Assembly (NCBI GenBank): GCA_019752335.1
Contig: JAIEMJ010000005.1
Location: 112,117-176,116, forward strand
Reading direction: 5' to 3'
DNA: 64,000 nucleotides
DNA from: Bryobacteraceae bacterium
GTDB lineage: Bacteria; Acidobacteriota; Terriglobia; Bryobacterales; Bryobacteraceae
Below are positions 1-8,716 of the stretch, piece after piece. The translations under genes were made by a program, and so were the position numbers. Each line of letters opens with the position of its first letter. Position 1 is the stretch's first letter. Below the pieces are notes generated by a model. It did no database searches, was not told where the DNA came from, and saw nothing but the letters and a program-made list of their open reading frames with translations.

Positions 1-2538
1 GGCCAAAATCCGGGAACTCGCCAACCAGCCGGCCAGATTGGCGATCAATGCCGACCCAGCAATCGCCACGAACACGGGCAATGCGCTCGCAATGGGATCG
101 GCCTCGAAGAAGCGGGACATCAGCACTTGGGTGAAACCGCTGGCCAACAGACCACCCAAGAGGCCGGCGAGGGCCCCCAGGACAAGGAATTCAATCGAAA
201 AGATGGCGGCGATGCGCCGGCGGGTGCCACCCAGCGTCTTCAGAATCGCGACTTCGCGCACCCGCCGGAAACGCGTCCCGGCGACGGAGGAAGCCAGAAT
301 AATGATGCCGGCCAGGATCGCAAAGCCGGAGATAAAGCGCACGACGACCGCGATTTGGTCCACCACTTCCTGAATAATGTCCAGCACGTCGGCGACATTT
401 ATCACGCTGACGGTGGGAAATTGGCGATAACTCGCGCGCTGCAACGCGGCCACCTGGCTCGTCTTCACGCGGACGCCGCCGAAGTAATTCAGGGGCAGGC
501 CAGCCAACTGGGCGCGCGGGAAGATGAACTCGACGCCCGAGCCCAGGCGAACCTGCTCAATCTTGAAGGTGCCCACGACGCGGACGTTGATCGGCCGCCC
601 GTAAGCATCGAATTGCAGCGCGGTGCCGGGCTTCGCCTTGAGGGCCTTGGCGGCGTCCTCGTTGAGCAAGACGTCGTTCGGCCCGCCGAGCCACGCGCCG
701 CTCGCCATCTCGACGAAATCCGGACGGCTGTCGTACCAGGTGACGGTGCGGGTCTGGAGGAAGCGGCGGTCAAAGCCCTTGAGATTGAGCGAGTCGAGCG
801 GCGCGCCGTTGACGCTCTTCAAACGAATCGACACCGCCGGCACGATCTCGGGCTCCTTCTGCACGCCCGGCTGCGACTTCAGGAGTCTCACGAGCGCGTC
901 CTTCTGGGACTCCTGAATGTCGATCAGAAAGACATTCGGCATCCCCGGCGGGGCACTGGCCGCGAGTTGGCCAATCATCTGCTGCTGCACCAGGTAGACG
1001 GTGAGGGTGAACATGACGCCGACGCCCAACGCGACCAGGACGGCGCTGGCTTGATTGCCGGGCCGGTAGAGGTTGGCGATACCATGCCGCACCGCGGAGG
1101 GAAACCAATAGGGCACGTGCTGCTGGAAACGGCGTAACAACCAGAGGAGCAGCCAGGCGGCGCCGCTCAGGAGGGCGAGGCTGAAGGCGAGTCCGCCGAC
1201 GAAGAAGAGGCCGAGCCGCGCGGCGTCGCGCCAACTTCCTTCGGAGAGCCAGCCGGCGATGCCGGCCATGCCAAGCAAGATCAACAGGCCGGCCAGCAGC
1301 GCGGGCCATTGGCGCCGCAGCCGCTCGCGCCAAGGCAGTCGCGTCTCGCCCATGTCGCGGCGCAGGATGAGAATGGGGCGAATGTGGCGGACGGCGAGCA
1401 ACGGGACCGCCGTGAAAAGGACCGTCGCCAGCAGGCCGATGAGAATGCCTTGGGCGACGCTGCTCGGGTCAATCCGGAAGTCCGGCGCGATCTGGAAATA
1501 GCGCGCGATCAGCAGGGGAAAGGCGCTCTGGATCGCCGCGCCAAAGCACACGCCTACCAGTCCGCCGAGCAGGCCGAGTGCCAGGGTTTGCAGCAAGTAA
1601 ATGCGCATGACATGCGTGCTGTTGGCGCCCAGGCACTTCATGATAGCGATGGAATCCAGCCGTTGCTGCACGTGCGAATGAATCGCCATGGCGACGCCGA
1701 TGGCGCCGACGATCAGCGCAATCAGGCTCACCAGACTCAGAAACGTCGTGGAGCGCGTGAGTCCGCGGGTGATGAGCGGATGCGTTTCGCGGAAGTCGAT
1801 CACCATCGCTTCGGGGAACGCGCTTTTCAGTTCGGTGCGTACGCGCTCCACGGTCGCGGCGTTTACCGCCGGGCCCTGCACGGGCGGGGGGAGCTTAAAC
1901 AGTAACCGTTGCGCGGCACGGCTGCCGAAGCGCAGCAGATTCGTCCGGTCCAGCCCCTGGCGCGACATCATCAGGCGAGGCCCGACGTTGAGACTGCCGG
2001 CCATGCGATCCGGCTCTTTATCGACAATGGCGGCCACGCGGAAGTCGATGCCTCCGACCTTGATGGTGTCGCCGATTTGCATTTGCAAGCGCAGGAGGAG
2101 GTCCTCACTGACGGCGACCTGGTCCGGTGTGAGCACTGCCGCGAGCGGTCCCGGAGGCTTCAGCAGTACCTGGCCGTAGAAGGGGTAGCCTGAGGGGTCG
2201 ACGGCCTTGACGGATACCAGCAGCGGGTCTGGCACGCGAGCGGTGGCCGCCATGGTGACGGTCTCGGTGATCCAGGTGCGGGTGATGCCTTGCTTCTCGA
2301 ACTCGGCCAGCTTCGCCTGTTGCTCCTCGTTGGGTAGCACGAACTGGCGCACGGAGATATCGGCGGCCATCAGCGTCCGCGCTTCTTTGAGGAGGAGTTG
2401 GCGAAAGGCGGCGGCAAAGCCGCGCACCCCGGTGAGCGCGCCGACGCCGGCCGCGACGGCCAGGATGACAAAGAAGAACTTGATGCTGCTGGCGCGGCCT
2501 TCGCGCCAGGCGATCTTCGCGGCGGTCTTCCAGTTCAT
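1..2538 (-). CDS. FtsX-like ABC transporter permease (YbbP type), C-terminus cut by window edge
   Basis: Inner-membrane permease of a MacB/LolC/YbbP-type ABC system, a family that handles lipoproteins, lipids or envelope substrates rather than importing solutes. The reading frame is open from the ATG at 2538 to base 1, giving 846 codons. The last residues seen (AGWLASSRILA) match the usual end of the family, so only about ten residues are missing. A membrane segment lies at about residues 13-33, followed by an extracytoplasmic domain. The first FtsX domain begins near residue 265 (SLVSLIALIVGAIGVAMAI, then the coupling-helix stretch IAIMKCLGA). A second FtsX domain begins near residue 730 (IIILASSVAGTRFRRVREVA, then ILKTLGG). 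The start overlaps the stop of the ATPase gene upstream as ATGA, so the two are translationally coupled. Substrate is not evident. Confidence 0.9.
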   Translation of the reverse strand, partial: MNWKTAAKIAWREGRASSIKFFFVILAVAAGVGALTGVRGFAAAFRQLLLKEARTLMAADISVRQFVLPNEEQQAKLAEFEKQGITRTWITETVTMAATARVPDPLLVSVKAVDPSGYPFYGQVLLKPPGPLAAVLTPDQVAVSEDLLLRLQMQIGDTIKVGGIDFRVAAIVDKEPDRMAGSLNVGPRLMMSRQGLDRTNLLRFGSRAAQRLLFKLPPPVQGPAVNAATVERVRTELKSAFPEAMVIDFRETHPLITRGLTRSTTFLSLVSLIALIVGAIGVAMAIHSHVQQRLDSIAIMKCLGANSTHVMRIYLLQTLALGLLGGLVGVCFGAAIQSAFPLLIARYFQIAPDFRIDPSSVAQGILIGLLATVLFTAVPLLAVRHIRPILILRRDMGETRLPWRERLRRQWPALLAGLLILLGMAGIAGWLSEGSWRDAARLGLFFVGGLAFSLALLSGAAWLLLWLLRRFQQHVPYWFPSAVRHGIANLYRPGNQASAVLVALGVGVMFTLTVYLVQQQMIGQLAASAPPGMPNVFLIDIQESQKDALVRLLKSQPGVQKEPEIVPAVSIRLKSVNGAPLDSLNLKGFDRRFLQTRTVTWYDSRPDFVEMASGAWLGGPNDVLLNEDAAKALKAKPGTALQFDAYGRPINVRVVGTFKIEQVRLGSGVEFIFPRAQLAGLPLNYFGGVRVKTSQVAALQRASYRQFPTVSVINVADVLDIIQEVVDQIAVVVRFISGFAILAGIIILASSVAGTRFRRVREVAILKTLGGTRRRIAAIFSIEFLVLGALAGLLGGLLASGFTQVLMSRFFEADPIASALPVFVAIAGSALIANLAGWLASSRILA

Positions 2539-3239
2539 GCGGCCGCCTTGAGAACGTCGGACACGATGAGTCCGTCACGCAGGGTGATGACGCGGTCCGC
2601 GTAGCCGGCCAGTTCGTGGTCATGCGTCACCAGGATGAGCGTGGTCTGCTCGCGCTGGTTCATCTCAAGGAGCAAGTCCAGAATCTGGCGGCCGTTGACG
2701 GTGTCCAGATTGCCCGTGGGCTCGTCGGCCATCAGGATGGGGGGCCGGGTCATGAAGGCGCGCGCTAGAGCAACGCGTTGTTGCTCACCACCCGAAAGCT
2801 GCACCGGGTAATGATCCATGCGCGCGCCCAGCCCCACGCGCTCCAGCAACTCCCGCGCGCGAGCCGCGCCGGCCGCGTCCCCGCCCGCGAGTTCGTGCGG
2901 CAGCAGGACATTCTCCTCGGCGGTTAGCGTGGGAATCAACTGGTAGCTTTGAAAGACGAAGCCGATCTTGCGGCCGCGCACTTGCGCTAAAGCGTCTTCG
3001 GCGAGATGGGTGATGTCGACGCCATCGAGCACAATCGCGCCCTCTGACGCGGTGTCGAGCCCGGCCAACAAGCCCAACAGCGTGCTCTTGCCGCTGCCCG
3101 ACGCGCCCATGATCGCCACAAATTGCCCGCGTGGCACGGTGAAGTCGAGGCCCTTCAGGATTTCTACGGTATGGCTGCCGGTATCAATGCGCCGCTTCAG
3201 GGCGCGGACTTCAACGATGGGAGTGGACACTCCCTTCAT
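2535..3239 (-). CDS. ABC transporter ATP-binding protein (LolD/YbbA/MacB-type)
   Basis: ATPase partner of the downstream FtsX permease. In the 234-residue protein the Walker A motif GASGSGKST is at 45-53, the Q-loop FQSYQ at about 96-100, the signature LSGGEQQRVALARA at 148-161, Walker B ILMADEPTGNLD at 168-179 and the switch histidine in VTHDHEL at about 206. Length and motifs are those of the LolD/YbbA/MacB group. The start at 3239 is preceded by AGGG at about 5 nt. The same ribosome-binding stretch is duplicated in tandem just upstream. The gene ends inside the first codon of the permease (ATGA overlap). Domain assignment is firm; substrate is unknown. Confidence 0.93.
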   Translation of the reverse strand: MKGVSTPIVEVRALKRRIDTGSHTVEILKGLDFTVPRGQFVAIMGASGSGKSTLLGLLAGLDTASEGAIVLDGVDITHLAEDALAQVRGRKIGFVFQSYQLIPTLTAEENVLLPHELAGGDAAGAARARELLERVGLGARMDHYPVQLSGGEQQRVALARAFMTRPPILMADEPTGNLDTVNGRQILDLLLEMNQREQTTLILVTHDHELAGYADRVITLRDGLIVSDVLKAAA

Positions 3240-3266
3240 TGTGCCCTACTAGCTGTGCCCTACTAG
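3240..3266. repeat. Tandem 13-bp direct repeat TGTGCCCTACTAG, period 14
   Basis: Two identical copies of TGTGCCCTACTAG lie at 3240-3252 and 3254-3266, one base apart. Read on the minus strand, each copy carries CTAGTAGGGCACA. The copy next to the ATPase ATG (3239) supplies its AGGG ribosome-binding site. The other copy includes the TAG stop of the PilZ/J gene (3263-3265). It looks like a local duplication of an intergenic RBS. Confidence 0.8.
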
Positions 3267-4147
3267 GCCGCCGGAGCCTCAAGCAACGGACGTCGAATGA
3301 GCATCTCTTCCGGCATGGTGCTCTCCGCACGATCCACGCCGGCCGCGGTGATGACGAAACGGGCGCTGTCCGAGCGAGTTACCAGTTGGTGCTCGCGCAA
3401 GTACCAAAGCGCGAATTCCAGGTGCTCACGTGGGACGCTCAGCAAGTCTTCGAGTTGCGGGATCGTCAACCACGGATGGTCCGCCGAGTTCATCCGTTGC
3501 GTATAGAGGGCCCGCAAGATCCCGTGCCGCTTGCGCTTCTCGCCTTCGACCCCCTGCGCGTCGGCTGGCTTCGAAAAGATCTTCACGCGATAGACGGCCT
3601 CGGCCGCGCGCTGCACGTCGTAGGCCGCGCGCGACTCGGGCTCACCGAGCGTCTTGTAGGCCTGGGTTACCCAGCGAAAGAGCGAGGAGTTGCCGGTTTC
3701 GGCGTGATCAGGATGGTAACGCTGCGCCAGGATCCGGTACACGCGTTGGATGGTGTCCTGGTCGGCCTTGGGATTCACCTGGAGTATCTCGTAGTAGTCC
3801 GGTTCGCCACTGGGCTGATACTCCACTTCCGGAGCCGCGGAGCGCAGGTCCGGCGTCGCGCAACTGAGGCCGACGCGGAAGCCCTCCTTAGTGGGCACGC
3901 ACCACGAAACGCGTGCCGCCTGCACGAACTCCTTCGCACCATCCAGCTTTCCCTGCACCCGAACCACTTCGCCGGGCTTCAGCGACGAGGCAAGCTGCAC
4001 GCCAAAGCCGCCTTCGTTGACATCAATCACCTTCGCCAAGAGCGTGATCGCAATGCCCAGCCGCGAGTCGAATTGCACTTGCAGCGTGCCAAAGCGTTGG
4101 CCATTTTGCCGGGAGCGGCGCCGGCGTTCGGAGTTTTCCGTCGACAT
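3263..4147 (-). CDS. PilZ domain / J-domain fusion protein
   Basis: 294-residue cytoplasmic protein without signal peptide. Residues about 8-97 look like a PilZ domain: an arginine-rich start (RRRRSRQNGQR), beta-strands, the DxNxxG-type motif DVNEGGFG at 42-49 (asparagine where serine is usual) and RVGLSC near 91-96. PilZ domains of this type bind cyclic di-GMP. Residues 117-178 form a J-domain (DYYEILQVNP, then the DnaK-stimulating HPD at 145-147 in RYHPDHAETG, then AYKTLGEPESRAAYD). The C-terminal 95 residues contain a predicted winged-helix-like segment (LTIPQLEDLLSVPREHLEFA, then LREHQLV). No zinc-finger or substrate-binding DnaJ regions are present. One reading is a signal-responsive recruiter of DnaK. 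The gene ends 23 bp before the ABC ATPase start and begins 7 bp after the glycosidase gene. Confidence 0.85.
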   Translation of the reverse strand: MSTENSERRRRSRQNGQRFGTLQVQFDSRLGIAITLLAKVIDVNEGGFGVQLASSLKPGEVVRVQGKLDGAKEFVQAARVSWCVPTKEGFRVGLSCATPDLRSAAPEVEYQPSGEPDYYEILQVNPKADQDTIQRVYRILAQRYHPDHAETGNSSLFRWVTQAYKTLGEPESRAAYDVQRAAEAVYRVKIFSKPADAQGVEGEKRKRHGILRALYTQRMNSADHPWLTIPQLEDLLSVPREHLEFALWYLREHQLVTRSDSARFVITAAGVDRAESTMPEEMLIRRPLLEAPAA

Positions 4148-4154
4148 ATCCGCT

Positions 4155-5264
4155 CTATCGGCGGTTTGCGGGATTTTCTTTCGCCGTCCATTCCTTCAAG
4201 AGCTTCACCTCTTCCTCGCGATACGGTTTCCCGTCGTTACGGAAGACCTCATGGAACCACTCGGTAGGCTCGCGCTTATACGGTCGCTGCCAGCTATCCC
4301 AGGGCAAATGCGTCTGCGTTTTGCCTTGTACCAATCCCCAACTGTAGGCCGCCACGTGGTAGCGCTGGGCAATCGGCAGGCTGCCAGCGAAGGTGCTACC
4401 GTTGCCGCGCGCCATGAATTCCGTACACAGAATCGGACGGCCAAAGCGCCGCAAGGCGCGGATGCGCGCTTCGAAATTCGCGGGGCGGCTGTAGTCGTGG
4501 AAAGAGATCACATCGCTCTGCTGGAGTTGAATCCGCTCCATCGGCCTGAGTTGCTCATCCGTGGCCCACTCGCCCGTCCAGACGCCACTGGTGAGCGGCT
4601 GCGACGGCTTGGCCTCGCGCGCCCAGCGGAACACCTCCGGGAGAAGCGCCTCGACCATTGCGACTTTGCCGGCGGGTTCTAGCTTGCCGTACGACGACTT
4701 GTTGAGATTGTCCGGCTCATTCCAAACGTCCCAGGCCAGCACGCGCTTGTCTCGCCCAAAGGCGCGCACCACCTCGCGAACATAAGCCTCCAAACGAGGA
4801 CGCTGCGCGGGATCGGCGAGCGCGCTCGCGCCCGGACCCTGCACCCAGCCGGAATTGTGGACGCCGGGCTTGGGAGCGCGCTGACGGCCAGGCTCAGGAA
4901 AGGGGTCCCAGCAGGAGTCAAACAGCACGAACATGGGGCTGATTTTATGTTTCGCCGCGATCTTCAGGAAGGTATCGATCCGGTCCCGGTAGCCAGCGGG
5001 ATCCTGCTGCCAGACCAAGTCATGCAGAAAGACGCGCAACGTGTTCATGCCGGCCTCAGCGGCCCAGCCGAGTTCCTTATCGATGCGAGCCGGATCGAAC
5101 GTATCGGCTTGCCACATCTCCAATTGGTTGATCGCCGAAGCTGGCGTGTAATTGGCGCCAACCAGCCAGGGCTGCTTGGCGTACCAGGCGTTCGCTTGGG
5201 CCGGAGTCCAGCGCGCGTCCTGGGCGAGGGCGGTGAGGGCGAGTAAGAAACCCAGGAACCTCAT
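4155..5264 (-). CDS. Secreted GH5-like glycoside hydrolase
   Basis: 369 residues with a short signal peptide (MRFLGFLLALTALAQ). The rest fits a (beta/alpha)8 retaining glycosidase of the GH5/clan GH-A type: an N-terminal strand GANYTPAS, AGMNTLRVFLHD at about 71-82, the acid/base glutamate in WDVWNEPDN (E183) and the nucleophile glutamate in PILCTEFMAR (E282). Proteins of this type cleave beta-linked glycans, but family and substrate cannot be told from the sequence. The ATG overlaps the stop of the upstream ABC-F gene (ATGA), and only 7 bp separate it from the PilZ/J gene, so it sits in a long minus-strand transcription unit. Confidence 0.85.
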   Translation of the reverse strand: MRFLGFLLALTALAQDARWTPAQANAWYAKQPWLVGANYTPASAINQLEMWQADTFDPARIDKELGWAAEAGMNTLRVFLHDLVWQQDPAGYRDRIDTFLKIAAKHKISPMFVLFDSCWDPFPEPGRQRAPKPGVHNSGWVQGPGASALADPAQRPRLEAYVREVVRAFGRDKRVLAWDVWNEPDNLNKSSYGKLEPAGKVAMVEALLPEVFRWAREAKPSQPLTSGVWTGEWATDEQLRPMERIQLQQSDVISFHDYSRPANFEARIRALRRFGRPILCTEFMARGNGSTFAGSLPIAQRYHVAAYSWGLVQGKTQTHLPWDSWQRPYKREPTEWFHEVFRNDGKPYREEEVKLLKEWTAKENPANRR

Positions 5265-7171
5265 CGCGACGCCTCAATTAGCTCGACCAGGTCAGTCCAT
5301 TCCGCTTCCAGCAGAGTCACCTGCTCACGTTTCGCCGCTACCGTATCGCTAATGCGCTGCGTCTCCTCCGCGCTCACAAAGTTCGCCAGTTGACCTTCGA
5401 GATTGGCGATCTCGGTCTCCATCTCGCTGATCTTCTGCTCCAAGGTCGAGGCCCGGCTCTCTAGTTTTTTCAGCGCCTGGGGATTCAGCCGCTGCTTATT
5501 CTCGGCAACTACCGGCGCCGTTTCCACCACCTCGGGCGCGGTGGCCACCGCCGCGGGCAGACTCGCGTCGCGGTTCTTGCGCCACAGGTAGTCCTCGTAG
5601 TTACCCGGAAACACCACCACCTCGCCGCCGCCAATTTCGATCACGCTCGTCGCTAACTGGTCAATAAAGTAGCGGTCATGCGAGACAAACACCACCGTAC
5701 CCGTATACTCCCGCAGGCTTTCGAGTAGCACATCCTTCGCGCGCATATCCAAATGATTCGTCGGTTCGTCGAGCAGGATAAAGTTCGAGGGCTGCAGGAG
5801 CATCTTGGCGAGCGCATAACGGTTACGTTCCCCGCCGGAGAGTACCTGGATGCGTTTGAAGACGTCGTCTTCCGAAAAAAGGAAGCAACCTAACAACGAG
5901 CGCAACTCGGTCATCGTCTTGCGAGGGGCGGCCTCTTGTAAGTCATCCAAGAGCCGGGCCTCCGGGTCTAGCGCCTTATACTGGTCCTGCGCGAAATAAT
6001 CGACTTCGACGTTATAACCCAGTTTCATCTCGCCTTCGGACGGCGCTTCAACACCGGACAGCAGACGGATCATCGTCGACTTCCCCGCCCCGTTCACGCC
6101 CACCAGCGCAATACGGTCGCCGCGTTCGATATTGAAGCGCGCCTTGCTGAAAACCGTCTTCGGCCCGTAGCGCTTGGCGACGTCGTTCACCTCCACCACC
6201 ACCCGGCCGCTGGCCTTCGGCTGCGGGAAAGAGAAATGGATCGCCTGCTCTTCATCCGGAATCTCGATGCGTTCGATCTTTTCGAGCTCCTTAATCCGGC
6301 TCTGCACTTGCTTTGCCTTCGTCGCCTGGGCGCGGAAGCGATTGATGAAGCTCTCTAGTTGCTCAATGCGCTCGCGTTGATTCTTGTAGGCCGCCTTCAA
6401 CTGGATTAGGCGCTCATCCTTGAGTGTGGTGTATTTCGAGTAATTGCCAACGTAGATCGTCACCCGCTTATTCCAGATCTCGGCGATCCGTTTCACCGTA
6501 GCATCAAGAAAAAAGCGGTCATGCGAAATCAATACGACCGCATTCGGATAATTCGCCAGATACTCCTCCAGCCAATTACGGGCCTCCAAGTCCAAGTGGT
6601 TGGTGGGCTCGTCGAGCAGGAGAATATTCGGTTTTTCCAGCAGTAACTTGCCCAGCGCAATGCGCATCTGCCAGCCGCCGGAGAACTCCTCCGTCTGGCG
6701 CGCCCAGTCCTCTTTGCTAAAGCCCAGGCCGGTCAACACCGCGCCGACCTGCGAATCGAGCGAGTAACCGCCCGAGTGACGGAAAACGCTGTCGATACTT
6801 TCAAAACGCTCAGCAATTTCCGCATACTCCGCGCTCGCCGGATCCACGTCGGACATCCGATGGAGTAACTGCTCCTGTTCCTGCTCCAGGTCACGCAGCT
6901 TATCGAAGACGGTCATGCACTCTTCAAAGACGGTGCGGCCCGTCATGGAGAGCCCGTCCTGCGGCAGATAGCCGATCCGGATGCCCTTCTGTAGGTTTAG
7001 CTCACCCTGGTCGAGAGTCTCCAGTCCGCCAATGATCTTGAGCAGCGTCGACTTGCCGGTGCCATTGGCGCCCACCAGACCAATACGGTCCTGTGCCGTG
7101 ATCATCCAATCCAGGTTTTCGAAAAGAACTTTGTGCGCGTAGCGCTTGCCGGCGTTTTGTAATTGAATCAT
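5261..7171 (-). CDS. ABC-F family ATPase (ribosome-associated, Uup/YheS-like)
   Basis: Soluble duplicated ABC protein of 636 residues with no membrane segments. The first nucleotide-binding domain has Walker A GANGTGKS at 34-41, signature FSGGWQMR near 162 and LLLDEPTNHLD near 187. The second has GVNGAGKS near 362, LSGGERNR near 444 and ILLDEPTNHLD near 467. A long charged helical linker (about 225-320) matches the P-site tRNA interaction region of ABC-F proteins. The last about 75 residues form a coiled coil (LEQKISEMETEIANLEGQL), as in Uup-like members. ABC-F proteins act on ribosomes to relieve stalling or protect from antibiotics. Both ends overlap neighbours by 4 bp. Confidence 0.95.
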   Translation of the reverse strand: MIQLQNAGKRYAHKVLFENLDWMITAQDRIGLVGANGTGKSTLLKIIGGLETLDQGELNLQKGIRIGYLPQDGLSMTGRTVFEECMTVFDKLRDLEQEQEQLLHRMSDVDPASAEYAEIAERFESIDSVFRHSGGYSLDSQVGAVLTGLGFSKEDWARQTEEFSGGWQMRIALGKLLLEKPNILLLDEPTNHLDLEARNWLEEYLANYPNAVVLISHDRFFLDATVKRIAEIWNKRVTIYVGNYSKYTTLKDERLIQLKAAYKNQRERIEQLESFINRFRAQATKAKQVQSRIKELEKIERIEIPDEEQAIHFSFPQPKASGRVVVEVNDVAKRYGPKTVFSKARFNIERGDRIALVGVNGAGKSTMIRLLSGVEAPSEGEMKLGYNVEVDYFAQDQYKALDPEARLLDDLQEAAPRKTMTELRSLLGCFLFSEDDVFKRIQVLSGGERNRYALAKMLLQPSNFILLDEPTNHLDMRAKDVLLESLREYTGTVVFVSHDRYFIDQLATSVIEIGGGEVVVFPGNYEDYLWRKNRDASLPAAVATAPEVVETAPVVAENKQRLNPQALKKLESRASTLEQKISEMETEIANLEGQLANFVSAEETQRISDTVAAKREQVTLLEAEWTDLVELIEASR

Positions 7172-8712
7172 TCGATGTGGCGCAGGGCACGGCCGGGCCG
7201 TTGGTTCGTCAGTTTGTCCTGCTCGAGGACGGCGATACCGTTTACCAAAACCAGTTCAAAGCCTTCGCTATAGGCATGCGGCGCGGCGAAGGTGGAGAGA
7301 TCTTTCACGCGGGCGGGATCAAAAAGCACTAAGTCAGCCGCCCAACCGGGCTGCACTTGTCCGCGATCGCGAAAGCCAAAGGTGCGGGCTGGTAACGACG
7401 TCATGCGGCGGATCGCGTCTTCGAGCGAAATCACCTTGCGCTCCCGCACATAGGTACCCAACACCCGGGCATTCGTACCGTAGCTGCGCGGATGCGGATT
7501 GCCCACGCCCATCTCCCGAACGCCGCCATCGCTCGCGACCGCGGTAAACGGGTACCGCAGAATCCGGTCCACGTCGTCGTCGCTCATCACGTGATACACC
7601 ATCGACGGGTCGGAGTCGGCCAGAATATCGAGCACTAAGTTCGCCTCGGACTCGGCATTTGGCGCGCCGCCGCGCAGGCGGTTCACCTCGCTGATCGTCT
7701 TTCCCTCCCACTCCTTATGCGCCGCGTAACTGGCGATCGTGGCATAAGAATAGTCCGTCAGGCCGCGGCCACGCAACATCTCCAGCATCTCTTTGTGGAT
7801 CTGGGCGCGCGTTTGCGGGGCGCGAATGCGCTCGCCCATCGCTTTCCGGCCGCCCGCTTGGGCCCAGGCGGGAATGCGGATACTCAGACTGGTGGAGGAG
7901 CGCGTATAAGGATATTGGTCCACCGTCACATCAATGCCCGCCTCACGGCTGGCTTCGAGTAACTCAATCATCTTCTCACTCGCTCCCCAGTGCTTCTTCG
8001 TATCTTGCTTCAGGTGAGAAATCTGGACGCGAATCTGCGTCTCGCGGCCGACGCGAATGATCTCGTTCATGCCCTCCAGCACCTTGGCTCCTTCGTCGCG
8101 CATGTGGGAGGAATACACGCCGGAGTGGCGAGCGACGGTCCGGGCGAGTTGAATAATTTCGCTGGGGTCCACGTAGGTGCCAGGGACATACTCCAGGCCC
8201 GTGGAAAAACCCACGGCGCCATCGGCCATGGCCTTCTCCATCAGGGCTTCCATCTTGACTAACTGCTCCGCGCTGGCCACGTCCTTGCCGGCGCCCATGA
8301 CGGAGATGCGCACGGTGTTGTGACCCACGAGCGAGGCGACGTTGAGCCCGAGTCCCGCGGCGTCCAGCTTCTTGAACCACGCGCCCAGATCTAACTGCGA
8401 ACTGCCACAATTGCCAGTGATCACCGTGGTGACGCCGTCACGCAGGAAGTTATCGCCCCGGGGATTCTGGTCAATCCCGCCCTCCACGTGGGTGTGCGAA
8501 TCGATAAAGCCCGGCGCGAGAATTTTGCCGGCCGCGTCAAAGGTTCGCGTCGCGGACTTACTCGTTAAGGAGCCAATGGCCGCAATTTTGCCGTCCTTAA
8601 TTCCGACATCGGCTCGGTACCACGGGTTACCGGTACCGTCAACGACGCGGGCATCACGAATGAGAAGGTCATAGTCGGCCGCAAAGGCCAGCAGCGAGAG
8701 TGCAACGAGCAT
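7168..8712 (-). CDS. Secreted N-acyl-D-amino-acid deacylase-like amidohydrolase
   Basis: Metal-dependent amidohydrolase of the D-aminoacylase/dihydroorotase group. The chosen ATG at 8712 gives a signal peptide (MLVALSLLAFAADYD). A start at 8748 is also open but would overlap the upstream gene by 32 bp. Features include DGTGNPWYRADVGI, the metal motif SHTHVEGG around residues 72-78, TTVITGNCGSS, the histidine motifs YSSHMRDEG and VQISHLKQD, and DLVLFDPARVKD at the end. The family removes the acyl group from N-acyl-D-amino acids, and some relatives hydrolyse hydantoin or dipeptide substrates. Its stop overlaps the ABC-F start (ATGA). Confidence 0.88.
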   Translation of the reverse strand: MLVALSLLAFAADYDLLIRDARVVDGTGNPWYRADVGIKDGKIAAIGSLTSKSATRTFDAAGKILAPGFIDSHTHVEGGIDQNPRGDNFLRDGVTTVITGNCGSSQLDLGAWFKKLDAAGLGLNVASLVGHNTVRISVMGAGKDVASAEQLVKMEALMEKAMADGAVGFSTGLEYVPGTYVDPSEIIQLARTVARHSGVYSSHMRDEGAKVLEGMNEIIRVGRETQIRVQISHLKQDTKKHWGASEKMIELLEASREAGIDVTVDQYPYTRSSTSLSIRIPAWAQAGGRKAMGERIRAPQTRAQIHKEMLEMLRGRGLTDYSYATIASYAAHKEWEGKTISEVNRLRGGAPNAESEANLVLDILADSDPSMVYHVMSDDDVDRILRYPFTAVASDGGVREMGVGNPHPRSYGTNARVLGTYVRERKVISLEDAIRRMTSLPARTFGFRDRGQVQPGWAADLVLFDPARVKDLSTFAAPHAYSEGFELVLVNGIAVLEQDKLTNQRPGRALRHIE

Positions 8713-8716
8713 GCAA

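Noticed and set aside
3239..4267. 342-codon plus-strand frame over the PilZ/J gene
   Set aside because: Shadow; the minus-strand protein has recognisable J and PilZ motifs.
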